Of a stretch of DNA of 64,000 nucleotides, positions 46,605 to 57,416 are shown one piece after another; position 1 is the stretch's first letter; each line of letters opens with the position of its first letter. The stretch spans positions 2,813,001-2,877,000 of the forward strand of contig JAULSR010000001.1 in the NCBI GenBank assembly GCA_030512295.1, given 5' to 3'. Under the pieces are notes generated by a model, which did not search any database, was not told the origin of the DNA, and was given only the letters and a program-made list of their open reading frames with translations. The position numbers were made by a program, and so were the translations under genes. The stretch comes from Bombardia bombarda (lineage: Eukaryota; Ascomycota; Sordariomycetes; Sordariales; Lasiosphaeriaceae).

Positions 46605-47117
46605 GGTGGAATTTGTGTGTGTTCGTCTTGCGCAAGGTCAGAGGGGCGAGAGGGAGGAGAGGGAGCTTTAAATTAACTTGCTTGCCGACGGAGAAAACGG
46701 GCCATAACAAAGGGGATTCAGTATCACGGTTCAGCGCATCAGAGTATGAGTTTATCGGGTATCAAACCCCTCTGCTGATCCTAAAGGGTAGTTCTTGTCA
46801 GCCAGCCGCCAACCAGGCTTTGCCAAGCAACCACGCCACCAACACTAGAGGGTAGTTACCTGGTAGCCAGGGGGTCATCCCTATACTGGGGGCCTCACAG
46901 TATACTGTGTAGGGGTTACCACCCGGCCATCCCTACAAGGGGACTACCCCAGGGCGTGGCCAGCCTTAGTCCCAGGGTCGGACCTCTGACCACAACCGAT
47001 CCCACGTACCTACCATACTGGTCGCACCGCCGGCCAGCGCTTTCCATATATACCAACTTTTGAAGTGCACCTTGCAATATTATTTTAATTGTAATTCGGC
47101 TAAATAGTCGAGCGGTC

Positions 47118-47149
47118 AAGTGATTAATTACATACGAAATTAATCACTT
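47118..47149. repeat. Perfect 12-bp palindrome arms
   Basis: AAGTGATTAATT (47118-47129) and AATTAATCACTT (47138-47149) are exact reverse complements around 8 nt. They lie inside the AT-rich core of the inverted-repeat element. Confidence 0.9.
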
Positions 47150-47530
47150 AATCAATCATTGCATTCAATTCCATATGCGCATCAATGTTAGACGTACCCG
47201 CCTGGGTAGTCGGTCAATGGACCTGGCGTACGCTATGGCGCCGCGACGTGTGAACTGGTGACGAAGGTGGTAAATTGCATAAGGAACTAATCTAGGCTGC
47301 CATGGCGTGGCCAATTGATATGGCGCGCCTGTCGTGCAACACGTGCTCAAGTACGTATATGCCCCAAATCCGTTCCTCTAACAATCAATAGAAAATACGT
47401 TTTGGTAGGTATGTACAATTGCTTTTTAATGGGATACGCCATACATTTTAGTGGTTATGGTGGTTCAGGGGCTTTTTTTGGTGGTTTTAATACCTAGTCT
47501 AAATAATGGTAGTTTTTCTAGGGCGCTAGG

Positions 47531-47580
47531 ATTAGCTGGGATTGGCCGGGATCGGCTGGGATCGGCTGGGATCGGCTGTG
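47531..47580. repeat. 10-bp tandem repeat x5
   Basis: Five contiguous 10-bp units: ATTAGCTGGG, ATTGGCCGGG, ATCGGCTGGG twice, and ATCGGCTGTG. They adjoin the inner end of the right inverted-repeat arm, as if the arm end had been amplified. Confidence 0.92.
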
Positions 47581-48143
47581 GTCAGAGGCTCGACCCTGGG
47601 ATCAAGGCCATGTCCTGGGATTTGGCCACACCCTGGGGTCTTGGGATTGTTACCTGGGGACTCATGGGCCCTCATATTGTGGGGATGCCCCCCTATAAGG
47701 GGTACGGTAACCACCTGGGCACCCCAAGCCCCCATAAGCACCTACTAAGGGGGTCCTCAGATCAGTTGTCGCGTTCTGGTAGAGAGGGGGGGGGGGGGGG
47801 CCCGGGTGCGGGCGGTCGGGTGCGGGCGGGCGCAGCGATCAACTGGTCTGAGCACCTGAGACTAAAGAACACGCCCTCCAGTTGCCAAATCTGAAAACAA
47901 TCAGCATCCATACCTTTGAGATTTGCAAGTACAAGTTCTTTCCCTTTTACCCTAACACTTTTCATACACGCTCAGGGAACCGAGGCCTCTTCCCTCTTCC
48001 CAGCGGACACTCCTCACTCGTTGGGCTGGAATTCAGCTTGAGCTTCGGCTCCCTGCCATTGGCCGAATACCATCTCACTTTCTGCGGAACGACAGACCTC
48101 TCACACTGTCTTCACAACACCACGGAGCAGCTCAACCTCGCCA

Positions 48144-50215
48144 ATGGAGGCCACCCTAGTCAACCACCTACAGGCCCTTGGGCCGCAGGCCTCGTTGCGG
48201 AAAGCAAACTTGCGGAATATGATACAGGCTCTAACTTTTGACGAAATTCGAGAGCTGAAGGAGCATCTCGAAAAGGTCGAATTTCGCACAGACATCATCG
48301 CGCGTCTCCCGGTGGAACTTCGCATGCTCGTGGCTGGTTACGTTGATAGAGCCGACATCTACAACCTGCTGAACGTCTCAAAACAGTGGAGGCGCATTTG
48401 GCTTCAACAAGACGTCCTGAAACTTCTCGCAGGACGCTTCCTTCCTGGTTTCCTCAAGTACACTTCGCTGAAGGAGCAGATCACGTTGGCCACGCAGGAT
48501 CTTCAACAGCTGTTTTACGAAGCCGCGCGCCGTCTTCGGGTCAGATCGCGAGGCGAGTTCCAGTCCGTTTTTTACCACGCCGGTTATTTTGAAGAATCCG
48601 ACCTCCAAGAGACATATTTCACCCTTGATCCCGACTATCACCCCAGAAGGGATGACGGCCAGAGCCGTTGGCTCGACATCCTGAACTATCCCGATGCCTT
48701 CAAATGTCTCCGAAGACAGGATAACTTTGCCAGACTGATATCCTATTCGACCGGAAAGTTGGCATGGGTTCCGATGTTCCCTCGTCCAAATAACTCCCTG
48801 GTTCTTGTAGATGACCTAAAAACCCACCTGCGGAAGGCATATTCAGTCCCGAGTCTCGCTCTGCGTGGGGTATATATAGAAAAAATAAGCCTCGGGAATA
48901 CATTTGTGGTTGTCTCAGTGAACCGGACCCTGTAAGTTGCATCACTTTTATGCATTCAGTCTTGGCGCAGAACATCTAACAGGTTTATAGGTTTGCCTGG
49001 CACCTTCAAACCAACAAGCTCAGCATAGTCTCACTGCCCTCTGTCCCAGAAAGGTTGAAAACACAAGGTGTCTATGTCTACATCGTTTTCTACGACATCT
49101 TCGAGATATCTATGTGGAAGATTGGGGGCAGTTTACGAGCCCTTGACATGACAAAGCCACGCGAATACTTGACAAAACTCACGAGACTACACCCAGAACT
49201 GCTGAAACTTTCCGCCAAACATGAGTTGGCCGAGATACTGTTCCATCCACTGATCGACACCACCGTATTCATTAATTTGCAGTTACGAAACATTGAGGTG
49301 TACGCTGGCGAGGTCGAGGACGGCATGTCCGCACTGTCTGCCGATTCAATGAAGGATGTCAACGACGCCATGGGTATATTTGAATTCCACGACGGACAAT
49401 ACATCTGTCTACACAGCTTTTCTGTCCCAGAGGCCATGGACAAGTATAGCCTTCCGATCTCGAGAATCAGTCAAACCAAGATAAACTCATACGGGCAACA
49501 TATAATCTCAGTCGAAGAGCAAAAAATCATCTCACCCGACAATCCCGAACATCCTCGTCAAAATCTCATCTCACTTACATGCTTTGACGTTTTAACTGCT
49601 TCCTTTTCCCATCAAACATACTACAGCATACGACAAGATTTCAAGTTCAGGATCATTCAGCCAGGTTTCTGGAACGGTCAGATGACTTCGTGGTACCTGA
49701 CAAACAGGGGTGACCCAGAGGCTTCAAGGGGACTTATGGTAACAACGAGCGACGTTATCCAGGCAGATGACCAGCTATCCTCGGACGCTTTATTTCATCA
49801 GGCGAAAGAAGTGCTGAATGTCGAATCAGTGAAGGTCAATCGTCGCAAGACACTCAATGCACACGCTGCTCTTCGCGAAGCTCGCAAAACCAGAGGCAGC
49901 CTTGACAGTTCTCAATTGCTGTCTGAGTGGGTATACCAAAGAGGCGAGATAGACGATATTTTTCGCGACCCCTCACTGCGATATTTGCTTGATCTTAGTG
50001 ACACCAAAGCATATTCCCCGGTGACAGTGCCGGAACCTACTATTATGCAGGAACTTCAATGGCACGGCACGGTTTTCAACGCGCTGCCTGATATCGGAGC
50101 GCAGTACATGGATGACGACTTCATGGTGTCCGTCCATGACAGAGGCTATGTTGTCTGGAGCTTCGGGACCGATCTGCCAACCGGCCTGCCTCATATTCCC
50201 GATATTGAACCATAA
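48144..50215 (+). CDS. F-box domain protein, 670 residues
   Basis: Two exons: 48144-48931 and 48991-50215. The 59-nt intron (GTAAGT...CTAACAGGTTTATAG) joins CT+G to give NRTLFAWHL. An F-box-like motif lies at about residues 50-90 (IIARLPVELRMLVAGYV, then YNLLNVSKQWRRIWLQQDV). Such proteins usually bring substrates to SCF ubiquitin ligases through Skp1 (family knowledge). The rest (about 200-600) alternates short hydrophobic strands with loops, for example SLRGVYIEKISLGNTFVVVS-like and FAWHLQTNKLSIVSLP, which suggests a beta-propeller-like body. That is inference; no repeat signature is clear. It is unrelated in its C-terminal part to the F-box pseudogene at 6555. Both frames are intact and the intron phase is consistent, so it looks functional. 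F-box genes expand in filamentous ascomycetes and are often lineage-specific. Confidence 0.8.
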
Positions 50216-50405
50216 GGTTAGCAATGACGATGGTAATGATCTTTATGCATCATATTCAAATCCAGTCTTAGAAATGGAAAATGACTAGGCCAGCGAGTTC
50301 TAATCATGCATCGCTTTGCTACGTTCAAAGTTATGTATACCCAATTTCTATGGCCCAAAGAAGGGCCACCTCATAAAAGCTCAAGCGCGCCCAATACACA
50401 CAGAA

Positions 50406-52047
50406 CTAGTCCGATCTCCCAGTCTTCTCCTTCAACCACTTGTACCCATCCACAACCCCCTGGCCGACCTTTTCCTTCTTCTCCCGCGCAGCCTCCAGCC
50501 CTCCCCTCCGCAGGCCACCAGGCAGGATCCACCACATCATCAGGATAAACACCAGGATGGCCAGCACGATCGGCTGCAGCACCTGCACGCCCTTGCTCTG
50601 CGCAATGGCACCGACGGCAAACGGAAAGATGGCGGCGCCTCCGCCGCCAAAGGCGGCGGCAAACCCAATGGCCGACACGTGGTAGTCGCTCGGCAGCAGC
50701 TTGGTGGCGGCCACGATGACGGCGGGGAACAGCGGCCCGAGGAAGAAGCCCAGGAAGGCGACAAAGACGGCGGAGGCGACGAAGCTGGGCACGAGCCAGT
50801 ACAGCAGCTGCAGCGCGATCGACAGCAGCAGGTACACGCTGATGGCGAGCTTCTCGCCGATGCGGCCCGTCACGAAGCCCAGCATCACGCGGCCGACCGT
50901 CAGGCCGAGCCAGAAGAAGGTGACGGTCAGACCGGCCAAAAAGGGCTCGGCGTTGCGCACGCGCAGCATGAAGGTGACGATCCAGCCGCCCAGCGAGACC
51001 TCGGCGCCGACGTAGCCCAGCAGGAACAGAGCCAGCAGCCAAGTGATGGGGTCCCTGAGCACATGACGCGTGGTGGTCCGCGAGCCGCCGTTCGCAGCCG
51101 TGTACCCGGCGCGATGCACCGCGGCCGTGGCGCCCCAGAACGAGAGCGTATTGGCCACCAGCTCGATGCCGACGGCGCCCAGCATGATGTAGTAGAAGGT
51201 CCACCAGCCCAGCAGGCCCTTTGTGATCATGGTGGTGGCGATGAGGGGCCCGATGGTGGCGCCGAGGCCGTAGGCGCCGTGCAGCAGGCCGAGCAGCTCG
51301 TTGGCGGACTGCATGTTGCCGATCCAGGCGTTCCACGCGCTGTCCTCGAGCCCGCCGCCGAAGCCGACGAAGAGCATGACGACGGGCAGGACGGCGTAGG
51401 GCGGGTGGAAGGCGATGGGCAGGTAGCCGACGATGCGGCACAGGGGCGCCAGGACGGCGACGCCGCGCTGGCCGAGGTGGTGGTGGATTAGGTTGTTGGC
51501 GAGGGCGGCGAGGAGGTAGCCGACGAAGGGGGAGAGGAAGACGAGGGAGACGACAGTGTAGGAGATGTTGTAGTAGGTTTCGATCTGGGGGTGGATGTTA
51601 GTGGCTGTGGTTCTGCTTATTGCTGGTTGGGACTTGGGAGCGGTGGTGGAGGGACACTTACATATGGGATCAGGGCCTGGTATTGGGGGAATGAGAGGTT
51701 AGTAATGGACTCGTATTGTAACAATATGTTTTGTTTGGTGAGTGAGAAGCACATACCCCAATGACACCGTCGCTCATACCCAGGATGATGAAGCTGTAAT
51801 TCGCGGCCAAGAAGCGGTATGTGTTTATGCGTGGCTCGTTCCATTTTTGTAGCACCTCGACGGCGGCAGGTGGTGGGATGGCTGCCTCTTCATCGCTTGC
51901 GTTGGCGGCTCCTGTTGCGGATGCTGACGCCGATGCTGATGCTGATGTCGACTCGAGTTTCTCGGGATATTGGTCTGGGTCCTGAAGGCTAGATGTCGGT
52001 TTCTCCGTGGCCGTGGCCGCGACCGGGACGGAGGTTGGTGTTGACAT
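50406..52047 (-). CDS. MFS transporter with a 15-nt microexon
   Basis: Encodes about 494 residues in three exons: 52047-51757, 51676-51662 (15 nt, encoding ALIPY) and 51584-50406. All introns are phase 0, and joining them gives GMSDGVIG-ALIPY-IETYYNISYTVVSLVFL, the expected first two helices. About 12 hydrophobic segments can be traced. MFS landmarks include the first-helix GMSDGVIGALIP motif, HHHLGQRGVAVLAPLCRI after helix 2, GLLHGAYGLGATIGPLIA and GRIGEKLAISVYLLLSIALQ. The N-terminal 70 residues are a polar, Ser-Ala repeat-bearing cytosolic leader. The pattern resembles the fucose-permease/BSC6-like fungal branch (recollection). The substrate cannot be inferred. The C-terminus is cytosolic and lysine-rich. 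The gene is tail-to-tail with the F-box gene. Confidence 0.9.
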
Positions 52048-55000
52048 TGCTTGATGTGCTTATTGTGATGATGGTGTGATAGTGTGAATGATATAAAGCT
52101 CGTTTCGTTGTGTTTATGATGGGCGAAACTGTAGCATATATATATTCGTTCTTGCCCTGTGATTGAGGCTCAGAGACGTCTGATGTCCCAATGCAGACTT
52201 CTGACTAACAACACGTTTCCGTGGATCTGATTATTTGGCCTCTTGATGGCGATGATGTTTCCTTCCCACCCTCGTTCGGATTCTCTGCCCTTCCTTCCTC
52301 CTCGTAAAAAAAAAAAAAGGAGATGAGAAATGAGAGAGGTCACGAGCGCACATGTCCTGCAGAGAGAGGTGTGTGTGTGTGGTCATTACCTACTTAGTTG
52401 GCTGTGTACAAGCTCCTAGCGGCAAGCACACCGCATTGCATTGCATGGATTGGAGTAGTATCAACTAGGTTGGGGGTCGTCGTTTAATCCTCCTCCTTTT
52501 TCATTGAGCAGACTATCCGAAGTAAAGGCGACGATGGGCTCTTCATTAGGTGTCTTTTTTTGCTTGGGTTGGACTGATGTCGACCGGGTTGGTTGGTTTG
52601 TAGTAGTATTTCTAAAATCTAGTAGGAATTACCTAACGTAACAACTGGAAGATGCGATAAACCAGGAACCTTTGATCCATTGAAAAAGCCACAAAGAACT
52701 TGGAGGTTTATTTGCCACAAACACCTACATCTCAGCACTGACAGACTCAGAGAACAATGTTTTTCTGATCGAATGGATTTGCCCTTTTTTGTTTGTATTT
52801 CAAATCGTATTGCAGACCATCATTCGTACTTCTTTCCCTCGCCCTGGTACAATACCTAGTTTTCGTGGGGGAGGTTGGATGCCGTAAAACAGGTCGGATG
52901 TGGATGCTGTGTGCAACTGTGCATGACGGATGCCGTCCCCCGCTCTGCTAGACCGCCGCGCTCCTTGGCGTCAACCACCTTCACCGCTTCCGAAGATCTC
53001 CCGCCGGCCCGCACCAGCCGTATGCTCCTGCCGGAGCCCCTACCCGACAAGAAATGGCAGGCACGATGGTTTTGCAGTCTGACAGATCATCCGAGAATTA
53101 AACGGCCAATTTCCGAAGTATTTGCGGACGGAAAGTGCAGTTGGTCTGGTTCAGCCAGTTGGGAAGTCGCCGTCAACCATCTTGTCGGGTGCGCCTGCCT
53201 CGCTGATGAAGTACCAACCAATCACACCAGCATAGACTGTCTTGAATTGGCAACTCCGCCAGACTCCGCCGTCGCAGTCGAAGGAAACACTTCCACTCCG
53301 CCTCATCGCGACATGCTAAAGTTTTGTCCATCATTGGGCTTGTGTTAGTTAGCATCATGAATAGAATCAAGACCAGAGCACTTTCCGCTAGTAATTTCCA
53401 CGAAGCTCACCACCTCGATCTGCAACATTTCACCTGTTTTCCTTTTGATTCATGCTTCATTGTCCACCAAATTGATGGTCAATGCACTCCTCTTCATCAC
53501 TGCTATTGCGGTATGATAGACGGGTATTCTCTCAGTAAGGTATCTCAAAAATCCATACAGTCCTCAAACAACACGACACTTCTTTCTTTTGCCTTGCCCC
53601 CGTTCTCTTCAATCACCACACAACTCAAAGTCTCTGCCCGAGATTCCCTCAGAACAACCATTCGTCACGGCTGCCTATCTCGTTCAATCCATATTACACC
53701 ATGATCCTTCCTCAGTTATACAACCAAGGAGCTTTCTTCGATGCCGCATTATCCAACATGAACCCGCTAACCCTTCATTTTGTTTTGTCAAAAGGCTCCA
53801 TGATTTGTTGAATAGTTTTTGCCATGTCTTCTCGAATGTTGCGACGATCTCGGGTTACACCTGCTAGCTGCACCAGAATATTCCCCTCACGCAATGGTTC
53901 GGCTTGGAATTTCGAAAGACGGCTTTCTTGGGCTTCACTCTCGGAGGAGGACGAGCTGACATGAAATTGATGTGTCAAGGTTTGACCAATGTAATGGCAT
54001 ACACAACGCTGTAAGTCAAAGAATAGCACAGTGGGTTGAAGTACTTACCTGCTGCTCGCTGATAACTCTCTAGGCAGCTGACCCAAGGATGCTATGGCCA
54101 AGCGATTATACTCAAGGGTCACAGCTGTCAACCTTGGTATGTTCTCCATTTCTTCTCTTTGACTCAAAATGATTCGTTTGCCACTCTTAAATTAGATCGA
54201 TTCGTTGAGCCTTTGACAAAAGGACCCCACAGCTTCCAAACCCGTCATGGAATCCAGTCATCTATCAGACTTAGCTTTATAAACCCACCGCAGGAAACTA
54301 TACCTGCTTTTCATTTACTTGAGGTCTATATCGGTTCGATACGCGTTCAGTTTCCAATCCGAGTCCCTCTCCAAAGGCCGAAAGGCGTTCGGAACTTTGA
54401 CTAACCGGGGAACCAAACCACCACACATATATCATAACACTAACTAGAAACCAATGCATAGTGTGTTCCCTCCTTCTCATCAACAGCATCCTTTGACCGA
54501 TAAAGTCTTAATAGCATTCTAATGAACATCCATATCATCCATGCTTCCTATACGAGGTTGATATATACGGCTAGGTCGTATTCAAGGGATTCGCAATCGG
54601 GAATATATGAGTATCACTTACGGCGGACCGTTACGGTCCCGAGCTATTCAGGTCACAAGATACTGACGAAGCAGCAGGCACCACCTCTCCATACACACAA
54701 GCTTCGGAGGCCTCGCAAGCAATATATGCAAAAGGAGTATCAGCATCCGAGAACCGGGTGGCTCTCTGTCGTACGAAGCCGGTGTAACTTTGGCAGCCCT
54801 ACGATAAGGCTGAGACGTGAGCTGATACGCTGGCGAACTGCCGTGGTTTGCCTGCTGTATTGCCCACATCGCTTCATATGCGCCGTGTAACCCCACCAAG
54901 CCGTCGCACACAAGCGCAGAACACACGGCAAGACATTGAGCTCTGAAGCTCATCGGATACCCCAATCTAGTTAAATTTGACTCGCACGTTCTTCATATTC

Positions 55001-55669
55001 GGGGTGGCTTGGACGAATTCTTGGCAGACGAGTTGCGGCGAAAGAGATTTGGAATTCCCTTCTAAAGTAGTGTGTCCTTATTCCAAGACAATCCAGCCAA
55101 CTCGAAATGGTTGCTGGTCAGTAAACAGCCTATAACCCGGAAAACGATTAGCAATCGATAAGAACAAGCACGCAAGCTGGAGTCTTTGAGGGAAGTCTGC
55201 CTCTGTGGTGTCGTCCGAAGTTTTGCGTTGTTTGCTCTCTCTTTTTCCTTGTCTCGGTTGTCATCAACCACCAAAGCCCGTTACCCTAACCCTATTTTAT
55301 ATCAACCCCCTTTATCCCTTTTACTTCCGAGAGTAAAATATCTTTAACGCCCAAGGCTAAATAATAAACCGCTGCCATTTGCGTGACAGGAGGATCATGG
55401 GGTTTCGTTCACCAATAGGTTCACCATATGAGCAGGTCATTCCAGGATGAAACACTTGAGATACGAATACGATGCCATTGCCATCCATGTTTCCGGACAT
55501 CCCTCGTCTCGTAATATACAAACGCCACTCACATATATACTTACATTTTTAAGTCTACTAAAAGGTAAGGGAGGAGGTATACACTCTGCCCCTTTTCTTC
55601 GCTTCTGCTTCTTTTCCTTCAGAGAGCAGAGAAGAAAAGGGACCTCAAACGCTGAATCCTGGTCTTCCT
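52048..55669. other. Gene-poor 3.6-kb spacer
   Basis: It contains the MFS promoter near 52100-52300, an A run at about 52306-52318, GT repeats near 52370, and chance frames at 52875-53348 and 54648-54965. One weak gene candidate (53775-54049) is listed separately. A TTACCCTAACCCT string at about 55281-55293 is only two telomere-like units. The right edge includes the COX11 3' flank. Confidence 0.55.
53775..54049 (-). CDS. Weak candidate: 3' end of a small multi-exon gene or relic
   Basis: The minus strand reads an open block from 54008 to a TGA at 53775, with soluble protein-like composition (RLSKFQAEPLREGNILVQLA and TRDRRNIREDMAKTIQQIME). A 40-nt candidate intron (54048-54009, GTAAGT...TTACAG) links it in phase to a short upstream block (RVISEQQ) that itself follows a CTAG acceptor. 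No domain is recognised and the 5' part cannot be assembled with confidence. It may be an eroded or very intron-rich gene, or chance. Confidence 0.28.
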
Positions 55670-56985
55670 TTACGCCGACGGAATGCCCTTCATGATCCCA
55701 TTATCGTCATATTTCGCCTCTGTAGATTCCACACGTCAGTCATCAATGCCACGCATATGTTCATCCACTCATTCCCTTCTGCCCAACAACCACCATCTCT
55801 CAACCTTGCCTCTCCCCAAAGAAAAAAGAAAGCATCCCCGAGCATTAAAGAACAAGGAAAGAAAAACAAGGAAACTCACTGAAAAACGTATAACTCAACG
55901 TAACCGTCTCCACCCCCTTCATATTCAAATCCGTCAACAGATCCGGATCCAAATAAAAGAAAACCGGCATGTCGACCGTCTCGCCCGCATTCAGCCGCTG
56001 CTCCTCAAAGCAGAAGCACTGGATCTTGCTGAAATACGGCGCGACCTGCGCCGGCGTCACGCTGTACGTCGCCACGCCGATGATGTCGTGCGGGCTGTTG
56101 TTGGTGGCCGTGTAAAAGGCCAGCGCCGTCTCGCCGGGGAGGACGCGCACCTCGCGCTGCTGCGGCGTGAACTTCCACGGCAGCACGTCGGACACGGACG
56201 CGCTGAAGGTGACGCGGATGCGCTTGGCGTCGGTCACGGGCACGAGCCGGCTGGCGAGGTCGAGGTCGGTGGCCGAGTCGGCGCCGTGGGCGCGCACCGG
56301 CTGGCCGCCCCAGCCGGTTGTTTGGCAGATCTGGGGTCGGGTTTTAGAAGAGGGCGGAGAGGGGAGGGAGAGGGGAGGGAGAGGGAAGGGGGGAGGGGAC
56401 AAACCATCTTGTAGAGCGGCACCGACCCGTATGTAAACACCACTGTGCCGAGTATGATGCTGATGGTGTAGAACCTGTAGAGAAAAGGCACACATCAACA
56501 TCCTGGGCTTTCGCCTTTCTTCCCTCGTCCTTTTTGGTATTCCTCCTCTTTTTCCTCCGCACACATGCGCCCCATCCCTCAAGTGCCCGACCAGTTCAAC
56601 CACCCCAGTTCCCCACCCCCAATTGACATCAAAACACCAAGAAAGGAAGCACCGCCTACATGGTCGTATTATTCCTCCTGTTATACTCGTCCCGCATCCT
56701 ATTCATGCCCGGACTGACAGCTCTGGGACCAGCTCCAGCACCCGCCCCCGAAGTAGACGTCTGCTTGTGTGTCGTCGATTGTTGCTGCTGGTTCTGTGTC
56801 CTAAGCGTCGCCGCCCCCGAAAGAAAGCGAGCTCCTGCTGCCCTTGCCCCTCCCCTTGCTCGGACGACATCGCGCAATTGCTGTGGCCGTTGTATTTGTT
56901 GTGTGGTGGTGGTGTGGCGACATAGCAGACAGGAGGAGGACCTTTCAGATATCCGCCTAGCCCAGGCGCGCGGTATTGAATTCAT
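55670..56985 (-). CDS. COX11: Cytochrome c oxidase assembly protein Cox11
   Basis: Encodes 298 residues in four exons: 56985-56660, 56474-56405, 56330-55880, 55719-55670. The introns are 185, 74 and 160 nt. Cox11 is an inner-membrane copper chaperone that delivers copper to the CuB site of Cox1 (family knowledge). The first 60 or so residues are Arg-rich and lack acidic stretches, as a mitochondrial presequence would. One transmembrane helix follows (FYTISIILGTVVFTYGSVPLY, encoded mostly by the 70-nt exon 2). The intermembrane-space domain begins MICQTTGWGG and carries the copper motif CFCFEEQ at about 237-243. The last 50-nt exon restores the conserved end KYDDNGIMKGIPSA after TFF. The second donor (GTTTGT) is unusual, but phase and homology support it. 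Confidence 0.95.
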
Positions 56986-57416
56986 CGTAGCTGTCGTCGT
57001 AGTTTGCGCGCGGTGGTGGTGATCGTCGCTGTCTTTGTCGTTCGTAGGTGCTGCAGTTGCTGATGGAGCTCCAATTGCAGCTCCATTGGCGGTGGAGCTT
57101 CAGCTAGCTCGCTGAGTGATGGTGGTCCGATAGTGGCCCGGCAGGCAGCGGTTCAAAAGTGAAGGCTTGGCATTTATAGCATGACGTCAGCTGGCCGGCA
57201 GCTGCCACCACTTACAAGTACGCTCATATGTTGCGAAAAGGGGTCATATACAAGCGTTTTCAAGACAGACAAATGCTGACATTAAAGGCAAAATTATGAG
57301 TTGCAGTCTACAAAATCTCCCTCATCCAATCCAACATCAAACAACCTTCAATCGCTTAAGTGCGAACACATAGTATCCATCAGTATTCCCTTTCCAACAA
57401 ACTCCCAAACCAGTTC
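56986..57416. other. COX11 promoter / amine-oxidase 3' flank
   Basis: 430 bp between two minus-strand genes. CCAAT and inverted ATTGG strings with repeated AGCTCC lie at about 57064-57100, roughly 80-115 bp upstream of the COX11 ATG. No gene is seen. Confidence 0.5.

Larger units (their letters stand above)
46949..47640. mobile_element. Degenerate inverted-repeat element (MITE-like candidate)
   Basis: The left arm 46971-47004 and right arm 47567-47600 are inverted copies matching at about 31 of 34 bases. Looser similarity continues outward, for example CCCCAGGGCGTGGCCA at about 46947-46962 against an inverted CCCCAGGGTGTGGCCA at about 47622-47637. The arms flank an AT-rich core of about 560 bp without coding capacity. 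The core contains a perfect 12-bp palindrome (47118-47149). This geometry resembles a short non-autonomous DNA transposon, but target-site duplications were not identified and the outer limits are unclear, so the class is uncertain. Confidence 0.45.
46605..48143. other. Repeat-bearing spacer
   Basis: 1.5 kb with no supported gene. The outer parts are GC-rich with purine/pyrimidine blocks (a G run of about 12 near 47787-47799) and the centre (47040-47520) is AT-rich. It holds the inverted-repeat element described separately. The 300 bp before 48144 probably contain the F-box gene promoter. Confidence 0.6.

Noticed and set aside
50316..51491. 391-codon frame antisense to the MFS transporter
   Set aside because: The same shadow effect, with low-complexity Gly/Asp/Gln/Glu content.
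52875..53348. 157-codon frame in the right spacer
   Set aside because: Scattered Cys and Pro, no recognisable domain, and no promoter-like leader.
55281..55293. TTACCCTAACCCT, a telomere-like string
   Set aside because: Only two repeat units inside ordinary spacer next to a housekeeping gene; not an interstitial telomere array.
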